Assembly: GCF_963668215.1 (NCBI RefSeq) | Contig: NZ_OY764190.1 | Location: forward strand, 3,968,001-4,032,000 | DNA length: 64,000 nucleotides | Direction: 5' to 3' | Source of the DNA: an uncultured Desulfosarcina sp. | GTDB taxonomy: Bacteria > Desulfobacterota > Desulfobacteria > Desulfobacterales > Desulfosarcinaceae | In this document: positions 30,566 through 41,022 of the stretch, piece after piece | How the letters are laid out: each line of letters begins with the position of its first letter | Position numbering within the stretch: position 1 is the stretch's first letter | Notes under the pieces: model-generated | What the model was told of the DNA's origin: nothing | The model's database searches: none | The model's input: the letters and a program-made list of their open reading frames with translations, nothing else | Made by a program: the position numbers and the translations under genes

Positions 30566-31036
30566 ATGCCGAGAAGAAGAGAAGTGCCGGTACGGGTAAT
30601 CATTCCCGATGCCAAATACAACAGTAAACTGGTTTCCAAATTTGTCGCCTCCATCATGCGCGACGGCAAGAAAAGTACTGCAGAAGCACTGTTGTATGGG
30701 GCTTTCGATATTATCAGTGACAAAACCAATGAAGATCCGCTGAAGGTGTTCGAAAAAGCCCTGGAAAATGTCAAACCCATGATCGAAGTCAAATCCCGGC
30801 GTGTCGGCGGCTCCACTTATCAGGTTCCGACCGAAATCCGCCCTTCCCGGCGGACCGCTCTCGGCATTCGCTGGGTGATCAGTTATGCGCGTGGACGCGG
30901 CGAAAAGGGGTTCGGTGCCAAGTTGGCAGGCGAGTTGATGGATGCCGCCAACGGACGCGGTGCCTCCGTGAAAAAACGCGAGGATACCCATAAAATGGCA
31001 GAGGCCAACAAAGCGTTTGCCCACTACCGCTGGTAA
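30566..31036 (+). CDS. rpsG: 30S ribosomal protein S7
   Basis: A 156-residue S7 that nucleates 30S head assembly, opening MPRRREVPVRVIIPDAKY and with VGGSTYQVPTEIRPSRR. It is normally followed by fusA. Here a 127-base gap leads directly to tuf. Confidence 0.99.
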   Translation: MPRRREVPVRVIIPDAKYNSKLVSKFVASIMRDGKKSTAEALLYGAFDIISDKTNEDPLKVFEKALENVKPMIEVKSRRVGGSTYQVPTEIRPSRRTALGIRWVISYARGRGEKGFGAKLAGELMDAANGRGASVKKREDTHKMAEANKAFAHYRW

Positions 31037-31163
31037 CGATTTACATCTATATACTATTATCCGCACTAGGTTTTGAGCGCCACTCAGGCCCGCCGATTGC
31101 CTGACGATCAAAGCCTTTTGCCTTGTTGGGGTGATACTCCCCCGTTAACAGGAGGGCCGGGAG

Positions 31164-32357
<1,194 letters not shown>

Positions 32358-32374
32358 AGAGAGAGTCGATAACG

Positions 32375-32686
32375 ATGATAATGAACTCCAAGATCAGAAT
32401 CCGGCTTAAAGCGTACGATCATAAGCTTCTAGATCAGTCGGCCAGCGATATTTTCGACACTGCGCGGAAGACCGGCGCCAAAGTTGTCGGCCCCATTCCC
32501 TTGCCGACGACCATCAACAAATATTGCGTTCTTCGATCTCCCCATGTGGATAAGAAATCCCGTGAGCAGTTCGAAATGCGGACCCATAAGCGGCTGTTGG
32601 ACATTCTTGAGCCGACCCAGCAGACCGTGGATGCGCTGATGAAGCTGGATTTGTCTCCTGGCGTCGATGTGGAGATCAAACTTTAA
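32375..32686 (+). CDS. rpsJ: 30S ribosomal protein S10 (NusE)
   Basis: A 103-residue S10 with KIRIRLKAYDHKLLD and VGPIPLPTTINKYCVLRSPH. It also serves as the NusG/NusB partner in antitermination. ATG 32375 lies nine bases after AGAGAGAG; an in-frame ATG two codons later is an alternative. First gene of the S10 operon. Confidence 0.97.
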   Translation: MIMNSKIRIRLKAYDHKLLDQSASDIFDTARKTGAKVVGPIPLPTTINKYCVLRSPHVDKKSREQFEMRTHKRLLDILEPTQQTVDALMKLDLSPGVDVEIKL

Positions 32687-32701
32687 CACGGGATACGTAA
32701 G

Positions 32702-33331
32702 ATGTGTAAAGGACTGGTAGCAAAAAAACTGGGCATGACATCCATGTTCGGCCCCAATGGGCAATACATCCCTGTCACCGTTTTGCAGGTCGGCCCATGC
32801 GTGGTTACCCAGGTCAAAAAAGACGAGACAGACGGATACAAGGCCCTCCAGTTGGGCTATGGATCTAAAAAAGAAAAAAATACCAACAAGCCGCTCAAAG
32901 GCCACTTCAAGAAAGCCGGCGACATCTGCTTCGAAACGCTCAAGGAAGTGGGGGTGGACAATCCGGACGACTACACCCTGGGCCAGGCCATCGGCGCCGA
33001 AATTTTTGCAGTCGGCGAAAAGGTCAATGTCACCGGCACGACCAAGGGGCGTGGGTTTTCCGGGGTCATGAAGCGGCATGGCTTCAACGGTGGGCGGATG
33101 ACCCACGGCTCCCATAGTAAACGGACGCCAGGTTCCATCGGCTGCAGCGCCTGGCCATCAAAGGTCATCAAGGGCAAGCGGTTGCCCGGGCAGTACGGCG
33201 GGGAAACCAAGACGGTCAGAAATCTTGAAATCGTCGATATTCGCCCCGAAGAGAATCTTATTCTCCTAAAAGGCCCCCTTCCCGGGAGCCGTTCGGGAAT
33301 TGTAACGATTAACAAGGTCCTGTTCGCCTAA
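32702..33331 (+). CDS. rplC: 50S ribosomal protein L3
   Basis: A 209-residue L3: GLVAKKLGMTSMFG at the start and the loop reaching the peptidyl transferase centre near GRGFSGVMKRHGFNGG. Adjacent to rpsJ by 15 bases. Confidence 0.98.
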   Translation: MCKGLVAKKLGMTSMFGPNGQYIPVTVLQVGPCVVTQVKKDETDGYKALQLGYGSKKEKNTNKPLKGHFKKAGDICFETLKEVGVDNPDDYTLGQAIGAEIFAVGEKVNVTGTTKGRGFSGVMKRHGFNGGRMTHGSHSKRTPGSIGCSAWPSKVIKGKRLPGQYGGETKTVRNLEIVDIRPEENLILLKGPLPGSRSGIVTINKVLFA

Positions 33332-33418
33332 GGCCGGGACCTTCAGGCCGATGCAATGCCAGGTGGGGTTTTTCTCATCTCACCCGAGTGGTGCAGGGGC
33401 CAGTGAACGAGGAACATT

Positions 33419-34039
33419 ATGGCTGCTGTGGATGTAATAAATATCGATGGAGATGTTGTCTCGCAAGCCGAGTTGAACGATGCGATTTTCAACGTTCCGG
33501 TAAAAAAGAGTGTGCTGCACCAGGTTGTCACGGCGCAGCTGAATGCCAGACGGGCAGGCACGGCATCGGTAAAGCGACGCTCCGATGTAAGGGGCAGCCG
33601 ACACAAGCTGTACCGGCAAAAAGGTACGGGGCGTGCCCGCAAGGGTGACATCAAATCTCCGGTCCTTCGTGGCGGTGGGGTTGTATTCGGGCCCGATCCA
33701 CGGGATTATTCGAAAAAAGTGCCTAAGAAAGTCCGGAAGCTGGCATTGAAAATGGCGTTGACAAGCAAGGTTCAGGAACAGCAGCTGGTTGTTATGGACC
33801 GATTCGAAATGGAAGAGATCAAGACCAAGGTTTTCGCCGGAATCATCAAGGGGCTGGATGCGGAAAAAGCGCTGATCGTCACCGGTGAGAAAAACGAACG
33901 CCTGGAACTATCCTCCCGAAACATTCCCGGCGTCAAGGTCCTCCAGACTCAGGGCCTGAATGTCTATGATATCCTGAAATACCCCAAGCTGGTACTTCTT
34001 CAGCCAGCGATCGAAGGGATAGAGGGGAGGCTGGCCTGA
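33419..34039 (+). CDS. rplD: 50S ribosomal protein L4
   Basis: A 206-residue L4 lining the exit tunnel, with KLYRQKGTGRARKGDI and FGPDPRDYSKKVPKK. In gamma-proteobacteria L4 represses the S10 operon; whether it does so here is not visible. Its stop overlaps the rplW start (TGATG). Confidence 0.97.
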   Translation: MAAVDVINIDGDVVSQAELNDAIFNVPVKKSVLHQVVTAQLNARRAGTASVKRRSDVRGSRHKLYRQKGTGRARKGDIKSPVLRGGGVVFGPDPRDYSKKVPKKVRKLALKMALTSKVQEQQLVVMDRFEMEEIKTKVFAGIIKGLDAEKALIVTGEKNERLELSSRNIPGVKVLQTQGLNVYDILKYPKLVLLQPAIEGIEGRLA

Positions 34040-34326
34040 TGAATCAGTACGATATCATTAAAAGACCTGTTATCACTGAAAAGACCAATATCCAGAAAGA
34101 GGAAAGCAATCAGGTTTCCTTCGAGGTGGACCGGAACGCCAACCGTGTCGAAATTGCCCGGGCCGTCGAGAAAATATTCAAAGTCAAGGTGGCTAAAACG
34201 CGCACCATGCACATCAGAGGCAAAATCAAGCGACGGGGTCGGATTCTGGGGAAACGCAAGGACTGGAAGAAAGCCATTGTGACCCTGATGCCCGGTGAAC
34301 GTATTGATTTCTTCGAAGGTGTATAG
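34039..34326 (+). CDS. rplW: 50S ribosomal protein L23
   Basis: A 95-residue L23 at the tunnel exit, the docking site for trigger factor and SRP: YDIIKRPVITEKT and the loop KRRGRILGKRKDWKKA. Start overlaps the rplD stop. Confidence 0.98.
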   Translation: MNQYDIIKRPVITEKTNIQKEESNQVSFEVDRNANRVEIARAVEKIFKVKVAKTRTMHIRGKIKRRGRILGKRKDWKKAIVTLMPGERIDFFEGV

Positions 34327-34343
34327 ACGCCAGGAGGATAACG

Positions 34344-35168
34344 ATGGCAGTAAAAAAAGTGAAACCGACCAGCCCGGGGCGCCGCTTCCAGAACTATCCC
34401 GGGTTTGAAGAAATAACAGAAGCGACACCCGAAAAAAGTCTGCTCAGGATTCTCAAAAAATCCGGCGGCCGCAACGCCAACGGGCGTGTTACCAGTCGGC
34501 GCCGTGGTGGTGGGCATAAACGTTATTACCGCATCATCGACTTCAAGCGCGACAAAGACGGTGTGCCGGCGAAGGTTGCGACCATCGAGTACGACCCCAA
34601 CCGCTCCGCCCGCATCGCCTTGCTTTACTATGCCGACGGAGAAAAACGATACATCATCGCTCCGCTCAAACTGGCCGTGGGTGACACGGTGATGTCCGGG
34701 CCCGATGCTGACATTCAGCCAGGAAACACCCTTCCGCTGGCCAACATTCCGCTGGGTACGCACATTCACAATATTGAGTTGCGTATCGGCAAGGGCGGGC
34801 AGATCGTCCGCAGTGCAGGAACCTTTGCTCAACTGATGGCCAAGGAAGACCGTTACGCGCTGATTAAGCTGCCCTCCGGAGAAGTTCGAATGGTCCTGCT
34901 CAACTGCAAGGCCACGATCGGGCAACTGGGCAATGTCACTCATGAGAACGTATCGCTCGGAAAAGCGGGCCGCAATCGCTGGAAAGGACGACGGCCCAAG
35001 GTGCGCGGCGTAGCCATGAACCCGGTTGACCATCCCATGGGCGGCGGTGAAGGACGTTCGTCTGGTGGAAGGCATCCCTGCTCACCCTGGGGTATGCCGA
35101 CCAAGGGCTATCGCACCCGTAAAAACAAACGTACCGATCGCTACATCGTCAAACGGCGAACGAAATAG
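34344..35168 (+). CDS. rplB: 50S ribosomal protein L2
   Basis: A 274-residue L2, needed for peptidyl transfer and subunit joining. RGGGHKRYYR in the rRNA-binding part and the C-terminal GVAMNPVDHPMGGGEGRSSGG region with its conserved His are present. Good AGGAGG before ATG 34344. Confidence 0.99.
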   Translation: MAVKKVKPTSPGRRFQNYPGFEEITEATPEKSLLRILKKSGGRNANGRVTSRRRGGGHKRYYRIIDFKRDKDGVPAKVATIEYDPNRSARIALLYYADGEKRYIIAPLKLAVGDTVMSGPDADIQPGNTLPLANIPLGTHIHNIELRIGKGGQIVRSAGTFAQLMAKEDRYALIKLPSGEVRMVLLNCKATIGQLGNVTHENVSLGKAGRNRWKGRRPKVRGVAMNPVDHPMGGGEGRSSGGRHPCSPWGMPTKGYRTRKNKRTDRYIVKRRTK

Positions 35169-35242
35169 CGCAACCCTTTTCGAGTGGATCGCGCACAATT
35201 GCGGACCGCTCGGCCTGAAACGGCAATTCAGCAGGAGAAATC

Positions 35243-35524
35243 ATGCCACGTTCGTTAAAAAAAGGTCCTTATATCGAGCAGAAGTTATTAAGGAAAGTGA
35301 ACGAAGCCCAGGGCTCCCGCAGCAACCAGGTCATAAAGACCTGGTCGCGTCGATCGACCATTTTGCCGGAAATGGTCGGCCTTACCCTGGCAGTACACAA
35401 CGGCAGGAAGTTTTTGCCCGTTTTCGTCACGGAAAATATGGTTGGACATAAACTGGGTGAGTTCTCTCCGACGCGGACCTACTACGGCCATGCAGCGGAC
35501 AAGAAATCCAAGGTTAAACGATAG
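35243..35524 (+). CDS. rpsS: 30S ribosomal protein S19
   Basis: A 93-residue S19 beginning MPRSLKKGPYIEQKLL, with TWSRRSTILPEMVG. It contacts the A-site finger and S13. AGGAG precedes the start. Confidence 0.98.
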   Translation: MPRSLKKGPYIEQKLLRKVNEAQGSRSNQVIKTWSRRSTILPEMVGLTLAVHNGRKFLPVFVTENMVGHKLGEFSPTRTYYGHAADKKSKVKR

Positions 35525-35540
35525 AAAAGGAAGGCCCTAA

Positions 35541-35882
35541 ATGGAGGTCAGAGCTACTCAACGATACGTGCGCATCTCTCCTCAAAAAGTGAGGATGATC
35601 ATCGACGCCATCAAAGGGAAACCCGCGGAGACGGCGATTAACGCACTGAAATTCATGCCGCAGAAATCCGCAGGCATCGTCGAAAAGATCGTTCGTTCCG
35701 CCGTTGCCAACGCAGACCAGAACACCAGTATTGACGTGGATGATCTGATTGTCAGAAACTTGATCGTCGATGAAGGGCCTTCCATGAAACGCTTTAAAGC
35801 GAGGGCCAGGGGCAGAGGGGCGCGGATACTTAAAAGAACCGCTCACATCACCGTCGTGTTAGCAGAAGGTTCCGTACAGTAA
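35541..35882 (+). CDS. rplV: 50S ribosomal protein L22
   Basis: A 113-residue L22 with RYVRISPQKVRMIIDAIKG and the tunnel beta-hairpin tip GPSMKRFKARARGRG, which lines the macrolide-binding tunnel. No change in that loop is obvious. Confidence 0.98.
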   Translation: MEVRATQRYVRISPQKVRMIIDAIKGKPAETAINALKFMPQKSAGIVEKIVRSAVANADQNTSIDVDDLIVRNLIVDEGPSMKRFKARARGRGARILKRTAHITVVLAEGSVQ

Positions 35883-35893
35883 GGAGGAATAGT

Positions 35894-36544
35894 TTGGGCC
35901 AGAAAGTCAACCCCATCTCACTGAGGCTGGGAATCGTAAAGACCTGGGAATCCCGGTGGTTTGCCGGCAAGAAATACTCGGATTACATCTTTGAGGACTA
36001 CCGGATCCGCAAGTTCATCAAAGAGAAACTCCACCATGCCGGCGTCGCTAAAATCGAAATCGAGCGATCCACCCGGAGGGTTCGACTTCGGATCTTCACC
36101 GCCCGTCCCGGTATCGTTATCGGTAAAAAGGGCTCGGAGATCGAAAAGCTCAAAAAACAGCTTGAAGGCCGTGTGAGCCAGGAAGTGCTGATCGACATCC
36201 AGGAGGTCAGGAAGCCTGAAGTGGACGCTCAGTTGGTGGCCGAAAACGTGGCGATGCAGATCGAAAGACGCGTAGCCTTCCGAAGAGCCATGAAACGGGG
36301 CGTTTCATCTGCAATGCGCTTCGGTGCCCAGGGCGTTAAAATCATCTGTTCGGGTCGACTCGGCGGAGCGGAGATGGCCCGTACAGAATGGTACCGCGAG
36401 GGTCGGGTCCCGCTGCACACCCTGCGAGCGGACATCGACTACGGTATCACTGAAGCCCGAACCACCTATGGCATTGTTGGAATCAAAGTGTTCGTGTTCC
36501 ATGGGGAAATTCTCAAAAAGGACCGAGCAGAAATACGCGGTTAA
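35894..36544 (+). CDS. rpsC: 30S ribosomal protein S3
   Basis: A 216-residue S3: GQKVNPISLRLGIVKTWESR and the KH domain PGIVIGKKGSEIEKL at the mRNA entry. The start is TTG 35894 behind AAGGAGG. Confidence 0.98.
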   Translation: MGQKVNPISLRLGIVKTWESRWFAGKKYSDYIFEDYRIRKFIKEKLHHAGVAKIEIERSTRRVRLRIFTARPGIVIGKKGSEIEKLKKQLEGRVSQEVLIDIQEVRKPEVDAQLVAENVAMQIERRVAFRRAMKRGVSSAMRFGAQGVKIICSGRLGGAEMARTEWYREGRVPLHTLRADIDYGITEARTTYGIVGIKVFVFHGEILKKDRAEIRG

Positions 36545-36562
36545 GCTCGTGGGAGATAAGAA

Positions 36563-36976
36563 ATGCTGAGCCCTAAGAAGGTCAAATATCGTAAAAGTCA
36601 AAAGGGAAGAATGAAAGGGGCCGCATACAGGGGCAGTGATCTGAACTTCGGAGAGTTCGGGTTGCAGGCCACAGATTGCGGAAAAATTTCTTCCAAGCAG
36701 ATCGAGGCCGCGCGTATCGCAATGACCCGGCACGTCAAAAGGGGTGGCAAGATCTGGATTCGGATTTTTCCCGACAAACCCTATACCAAGAAACCCGCTG
36801 AAGTACGGATGGGTAAAGGAAAAGGCGCCCCGGAAGGCTGGGTGGCCGTGATCCGCCCCGGACGCGTATTGTACGAAATGACCGGAGTCAGCCGGGAAAT
36901 GGCCAGAGAAGCCTTGCGCCTTGCGGCTCACAAGCTTCCTATCAAAACCCGGTTTGTGGAGAGGAGCGAGTTATAA
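36563..36976 (+). CDS. rplP: 50S ribosomal protein L16
   Basis: A 137-residue L16 near the A site, with VKYRKSQKGRMKGAAYRG and the arginine-rich MTRHVKRGGKIWIRIFPDKP. Its TAA stop shares one base with the rpmC ATG. Confidence 0.98.
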   Translation: MLSPKKVKYRKSQKGRMKGAAYRGSDLNFGEFGLQATDCGKISSKQIEAARIAMTRHVKRGGKIWIRIFPDKPYTKKPAEVRMGKGKGAPEGWVAVIRPGRVLYEMTGVSREMAREALRLAAHKLPIKTRFVERSEL

Positions 36977-37179
36977 TGAAAGCCAGTGAAATCAGGGAAC
37001 TCGGTACCGAAGAGATCCAGCATAAGATCTCCGAGTTGAAGGAAACCCTGTTCAATCTGCGGTTTCAGCACGAGGTCGGGCAGCTGGAAAACCCCAAGAA
37101 GATCGGGCAAACCAAAAAGGACATCGCCCGTTTGAAAACCGTGCTGAACGCCAAAAACCAACCCCAAGAAGAAGACTAA
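36976..37179 (+). CDS. rpmC: 50S ribosomal protein L29
   Basis: A 67-residue, all-helical L29 (LFNLRFQHEVGQLENPKKI) beside L23 at the exit tunnel. Translationally coupled to rplP by a one-base overlap. Confidence 0.97.
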   Translation: MKASEIRELGTEEIQHKISELKETLFNLRFQHEVGQLENPKKIGQTKKDIARLKTVLNAKNQPQEED

Positions 37180-37188
37180 GATACGGTC

Positions 37189-37446
37189 ATGAAAACTCGT
37201 GGAATAAAAAGACAACTTATCGGCACCGTGGTTAGCGACAAAATGGACAAGACCGCCGTTGTTCAGGTGGAGCGGTTGGTCAAGCACCCATTGTACAAAA
37301 AATACATCCGACGCCGCAACAAATTCGCCGCCCATGACAAGGACAACAGCTGCAACATCGGTGACCGGGTGTTGATTACCGAGTCAAGACCGATCAGCAA
37401 GCTCAAACGGTGGCGTGTTACCGAGATTATCGAAAAAGCCGTATAG
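37189..37446 (+). CDS. rpsQ: 30S ribosomal protein S17
   Basis: An 85-residue OB-fold S17 with GTVVSDKMDKTAVVQVERLV and GDRVLITESRPISKLKRWRV. Nine bases after rpmC. Confidence 0.98.
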   Translation: MKTRGIKRQLIGTVVSDKMDKTAVVQVERLVKHPLYKKYIRRRNKFAAHDKDNSCNIGDRVLITESRPISKLKRWRVTEIIEKAV

Positions 37447-37464
37447 CCATAAAGGACGAGAAAC

Positions 37465-37833
37465 ATGATTCAGGCCGAAACAAAACTGACGGTGGCGGAC
37501 AACTCGGGTGCGCGTGCGGTATACTGCATCAAGGTCCTGGGGGGCTCCAAAAGACGATATGCCGGCATTGGCGACATCATCGTCGTTACCGTAAAAGAAG
37601 CCATCCCCAATGCCAAGGTCAAAAAGGGCGATGTTCTGCGGGCCGTCGTGGTCCGTACCAAGAAAGAAATCCGGCGGCCCGATGGGTCCTATATCCGTTT
37701 TGATGACAACTCCGCCGTGTTGATCAACAATCAGCGTGAACCTCTGGGCACCCGTATTTTCGGTCCCGTGGCCCGCGAACTGCGTGCCAAGCGATTCATG
37801 AAGATCGTGTCACTGGCTCCCGAGGTGCTGTAA
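37465..37833 (+). CDS. rplN: 50S ribosomal protein L14
   Basis: A 122-residue L14: MIQAETKLTVADNSGARAV and IFGPVARELR. First gene of the spc segment, at the L19 interface and the RsfS-binding face. Confidence 0.99.
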   Translation: MIQAETKLTVADNSGARAVYCIKVLGGSKRRYAGIGDIIVVTVKEAIPNAKVKKGDVLRAVVVRTKKEIRRPDGSYIRFDDNSAVLINNQREPLGTRIFGPVARELRAKRFMKIVSLAPEVL

Positions 37834-37864
37834 TATCAGGTCCCGTCCTGTGGAGAGAAAAGAA

Positions 37865-38194
37865 ATGATCAGAGATTCCATTCCAATCAAAAAAGATGAC
37901 AAGGTGAAAGTCATTGCCGGCAAAGACAAAGGCAAGGTCGGCAAGGTTCTCAAGGTCATCAAAAAGAAAAATCGTCTCCTCGTCGAGAATATCAACATCG
38001 TGAAGCGACATACGAAGCCCAACGCCCAGAACCGGCAGGGCGGGATACTCGAGAGCGAAGCTCCGATTCACTGGTCCAACGTTATGCTGATGTGCAACAA
38101 GTGCATCGAACCCGTAAGGGTGAAAAAAAAGACCCTTGACGATGGCAAAACAGTGCGCATCTGCACGAAATGCAGTGAAATTATAGATGCCTAG
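37865..38194 (+). CDS. rplX: 50S ribosomal protein L24
   Basis: A 109-residue L24 with KOW motif KVIAGKDKGKVGKVLKV. A C-terminal zinc-ribbon-like pair (CNKC, CTKC) is retained, as in many non-enteric L24s. ATG 37865 is chosen over GTG 37850 because GTGGAGAG is the ribosome site for the ATG. Confidence 0.96.
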   Translation: MIRDSIPIKKDDKVKVIAGKDKGKVGKVLKVIKKKNRLLVENINIVKRHTKPNAQNRQGGILESEAPIHWSNVMLMCNKCIEPVRVKKKTLDDGKTVRICTKCSEIIDA

Positions 38195-38230
38195 GGTCGG
38201 ATACGTCCAAGGCTCTCAAAGAGGGAAACC

Positions 38231-38770
38231 ATGTCACAGCTGAAAGCATACTACCAGGAAACGGTGGTGCCCAAACTAAAAGAAACGTTCAACTATTCGA
38301 ACCCCATGCAGGTGCCGAAAATCGAAAAGGTCGTGGTCAACATGGGGCTGGGCGAAGCGATCCACAATATTAAGATCATCGAGTCCGCCGTGGAGGAACT
38401 CAGGCAGATATCCGGGCAGCAGCCGGTGGTCACCCGGGCCAAGAAATCCATCGCGGCCTTCAAACTTAGGGAAGGCATGCCCATCGGTTGCATGGTGACT
38501 CTGCGCAAGAACAGAATGTACGATTTTCTCAATAAGTTGATCAACATCGCCTTGCCGCGCGTCAGAGACTTTCGTGGAATTTCCGGCAAAGCTTTCGACG
38601 GTGCAGGCAACTATTCGCTGGGCATCAAGGAACAACTGATTTTTCCTGAAATCGACTACGACAAGATCGACAAAATTAAGGGGTTGAACATCAGCATCGT
38701 CACAACGGCCAAAACCAATCAAGAGGGAAAAGAACTCCTCAAACTTATGGGGATGCCCTTTAAGAACTAA
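38231..38770 (+). CDS. rplE: 50S ribosomal protein L5
   Basis: A 179-residue L5 that binds 5S rRNA: NPMQVPKIEKVVVNMGLGEA and GISGKAFDGAGNYSLGIKEQ. Confidence 0.98.
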   Translation: MSQLKAYYQETVVPKLKETFNYSNPMQVPKIEKVVVNMGLGEAIHNIKIIESAVEELRQISGQQPVVTRAKKSIAAFKLREGMPIGCMVTLRKNRMYDFLNKLINIALPRVRDFRGISGKAFDGAGNYSLGIKEQLIFPEIDYDKIDKIKGLNISIVTTAKTNQEGKELLKLMGMPFKN

Positions 38771-38799
38771 TACAGCCTGGTGGTTACAAGGAGAAAGCA

Positions 38800-38985
38800 T
38801 TGGCGAAGACATCACTCAGACAAAAGGCGAAAAGAAAACCCAAGTTTAGTGTCAGGGCCTACAACCGGTGCCCCATTTGCGGAAGGCCGCGGGGCTTTAT
38901 CAGGAAGTTTGGCATCTGCCGAATTTGCTTTCGTAACCTGGCTTCTCAGGGAAGACTCCCCGGGGTCGTTAAATCCAGTTGGTAA
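38800..38985 (+). CDS. rpsN: 30S ribosomal protein S14, zinc-binding type
   Basis: A 61-residue short S14 with the CPIC/CRIC zinc site, typical of the type Z form. TTG 38800 is the start, behind CAAGGAG. Confidence 0.97.
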   Translation: MAKTSLRQKAKRKPKFSVRAYNRCPICGRPRGFIRKFGICRICFRNLASQGRLPGVVKSSW

Positions 38986-39030
38986 GCACCAATTGATATC
39001 CGAATAACCAATCAGAATTAGGAAACAGCG

Positions 39031-39423
39031 ATGAGCGATCCAATTGCCGATATGCTAACCCGCATCAGAAACGCCGGGAAGGCCAAACACAACAGTGTGG
39101 ATATTCCCGGTTCGAAGATAAAAACGGAGATCGCCAAGGTTCTCAAAGAATCGGGCTACATCCGGAACTACAAGTTCATCAATGACGACAAACAGGGTGT
39201 TCTGCGCGTCTATCTTAAGTATACAGCCGCCCAGAAGCATACCATCGTCAATATCGAACGGATCAGCAAGCCCAGCCGACGGTCCTATCTTAATGCCAAG
39301 TCGGTCGAACCGGTGTATAACGGAATGGGTGTCGCCATCGTGTCCACATCGCAAGGCGTGATGACCGACAAAGCTGCAAGAGAGAGAAACATCGGCGGCG
39401 AGGTGCTGTGCACGGTATGGTAG
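39031..39423 (+). CDS. rpsH: 30S ribosomal protein S8
   Basis: A 130-residue S8: MSDPIADMLTRIRNAGKAKH and ISTSQG-like loop (IVSTSQGVMTDKAAR). Elsewhere S8 represses the spc operon through the L5 mRNA. Confidence 0.98.
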   Translation: MSDPIADMLTRIRNAGKAKHNSVDIPGSKIKTEIAKVLKESGYIRNYKFINDDKQGVLRVYLKYTAAQKHTIVNIERISKPSRRSYLNAKSVEPVYNGMGVAIVSTSQGVMTDKAARERNIGGEVLCTVW

Positions 39424-39505
39424 CCGCGCATGGATAGGGCAGTTGTTGTCCTGGGTCCCGAACCAAACCTGGCTTTTGACAGGATGTAAACAAGAGGTGC
39501 GTTAA

Positions 39506-40045
39506 ATGTCGCGAGTAGGCAAAAAAATTATCATGATCCCGGAAAAGACCAGCGTGGATTATAAAGATCGTGTCATCGTGGTCAAGGGAGAAAAGGGCAC
39601 GCTGAAGCGGACCCTTCATCCGGCTGTCGATCTCGAGATCAAGGACAATACGATTTCCGTGACCATTGAGCAGGAAGATCGTAAAAATCGTTCCCTGCAA
39701 GGATTGATGCGAAGCCTGGTGGCCAACATGGTCGACGGTGTCAGCAAAGGGTTCGAGCGCGTCCTGGAAATCAACGGAATCGGATATCGGGCGGAGATGA
39801 AAGGTAAATCCATTGTCCTGAACCTCGGGTACTCCCATCCCATCGATTTTCCGCTTCCCGAAGGCATCGATGCTACGGTGGACAAAAACAATGTGATCCG
39901 GCTTACAGGGATTGACAAGGAACGCGTCGGACAGACCGCCGCATCCATCAGAAAACTGAGAAAACCGGAGCCGTACAAAGGCAAAGGGATTAAATACGCC
40001 GAAGAGTATATCCAGCGAAAAGCGGGTAAGACCGGCACCAAATAG
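39506..40045 (+). CDS. rplF: 50S ribosomal protein L6
   Basis: A 179-residue L6 with two similar domains: MSRVGKKIIMIPEKTSV at the start and KPEPYKGKGIKYAEE at the end, near the sarcin-ricin loop. Confidence 0.98.
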   Translation: MSRVGKKIIMIPEKTSVDYKDRVIVVKGEKGTLKRTLHPAVDLEIKDNTISVTIEQEDRKNRSLQGLMRSLVANMVDGVSKGFERVLEINGIGYRAEMKGKSIVLNLGYSHPIDFPLPEGIDATVDKNNVIRLTGIDKERVGQTAASIRKLRKPEPYKGKGIKYAEEYIQRKAGKTGTK

Positions 40046-40118
40046 CATTTGCCGACGTGGTCCGGCATCATGTTCTAAGAAACGGGCCGAACCATAGCGT
40101 CCGTTAAAGGAATGGAAA

Positions 40119-40487
40119 ATGGGCTCAACAATCGAAAAGAAAAAAATTTGGTTGAAGCGTAAAAAGAGAGTCAGCAAGAAAATCGTAAGTACCGCCGATA
40201 GGCCCAGACTCAGCGTTTTTCGAAGCACCAAACACATTTACGGCCAGGTTATCGACGATACCACCGGCAAAACCATCGTAGCTGCCTGCAGCAACGAGAA
40301 GGCGGTTAAAGATCAGCCCAAGTTCGAAAGCAAAGTTGCTCAGGCGGTTTTTACTGGAAAGCTGCTTGCTCAACGGGCCTTGGACAAGGGCGTGAAAAAA
40401 GTCGTTTTCGATCGCAACGGTTTTCTCTATCACGGACGCGTCAAAGCCTTGTCCGACGGAGCCCGGGAAGCGGGGTTGGATTTTTAG
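40119..40487 (+). CDS. rplR: 50S ribosomal protein L18
   Basis: A 122-residue L18, a 5S rRNA binder: RPRLSVFRSTKHIYGQVIDD and KKVVFDRNGFLYHGRVKAL. A basic N-terminal tail precedes the fold. Confidence 0.98.
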   Translation: MGSTIEKKKIWLKRKKRVSKKIVSTADRPRLSVFRSTKHIYGQVIDDTTGKTIVAACSNEKAVKDQPKFESKVAQAVFTGKLLAQRALDKGVKKVVFDRNGFLYHGRVKALSDGAREAGLDF

Positions 40488-40512
40488 ACCATACAGGTAA
40501 GGAGGCAGACCT

Positions 40513-41010
40513 TTGTTCAAGCAAGATACCGAAGAAAACCAACTGATCGATAAAGTCGTTCACATCAGCCGGGTCGCTAAAGTGGTCAAGGGCGGACGTC
40601 GTTTCAGCTTCAGCGCCATTGTCGTTGTTGGAGACGGAGAGGGCAGCGTCGGATACGGCCTCGGCAAAGCGGGCGAAGTTCCCGAAGCCATTCGGAAGGG
40701 TGTTGAAAAGGCCAAGAAGACCATGATCAAGGTTCCCTTGAACGAAGGAACCGTGCCTTTCAAGGTGATCGGGAAATACGGTGCTGGGCGGGTGATGCTC
40801 AAGCCCGCCTCGGAAGGTACCGGCGTGATCGCCGGCGGTGCTGTTCGCGCCGTTCTCGAAGCCGTGGGAGTTCAGAACATCCTCACCAAATGTATGGGGA
40901 CCAATAACCCCCACAACGTGGTAAAGGCCACCATTGACGGCCTTAAACAACTGGAGAGTATCGAATCCGTCGCCGCCCGGCGGGGACTTCAGGTCCAGGA
41001 TATAAGATAA
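40513..41010 (+). CDS. rpsE: 30S ribosomal protein S5
   Basis: A 165-residue S5: VVKGGRRFSFSAIVVVGDG and AGGAVRAVLEAVG. Acts at the decoding-fidelity interface with S4. TTG 40513 is the start, behind AAGGAGG. Confidence 0.98.
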   Translation: MFKQDTEENQLIDKVVHISRVAKVVKGGRRFSFSAIVVVGDGEGSVGYGLGKAGEVPEAIRKGVEKAKKTMIKVPLNEGTVPFKVIGKYGAGRVMLKPASEGTGVIAGGAVRAVLEAVGVQNILTKCMGTNNPHNVVKATIDGLKQLESIESVAARRGLQVQDIR

Positions 41011-41022
41011 GGAATTCGAACG

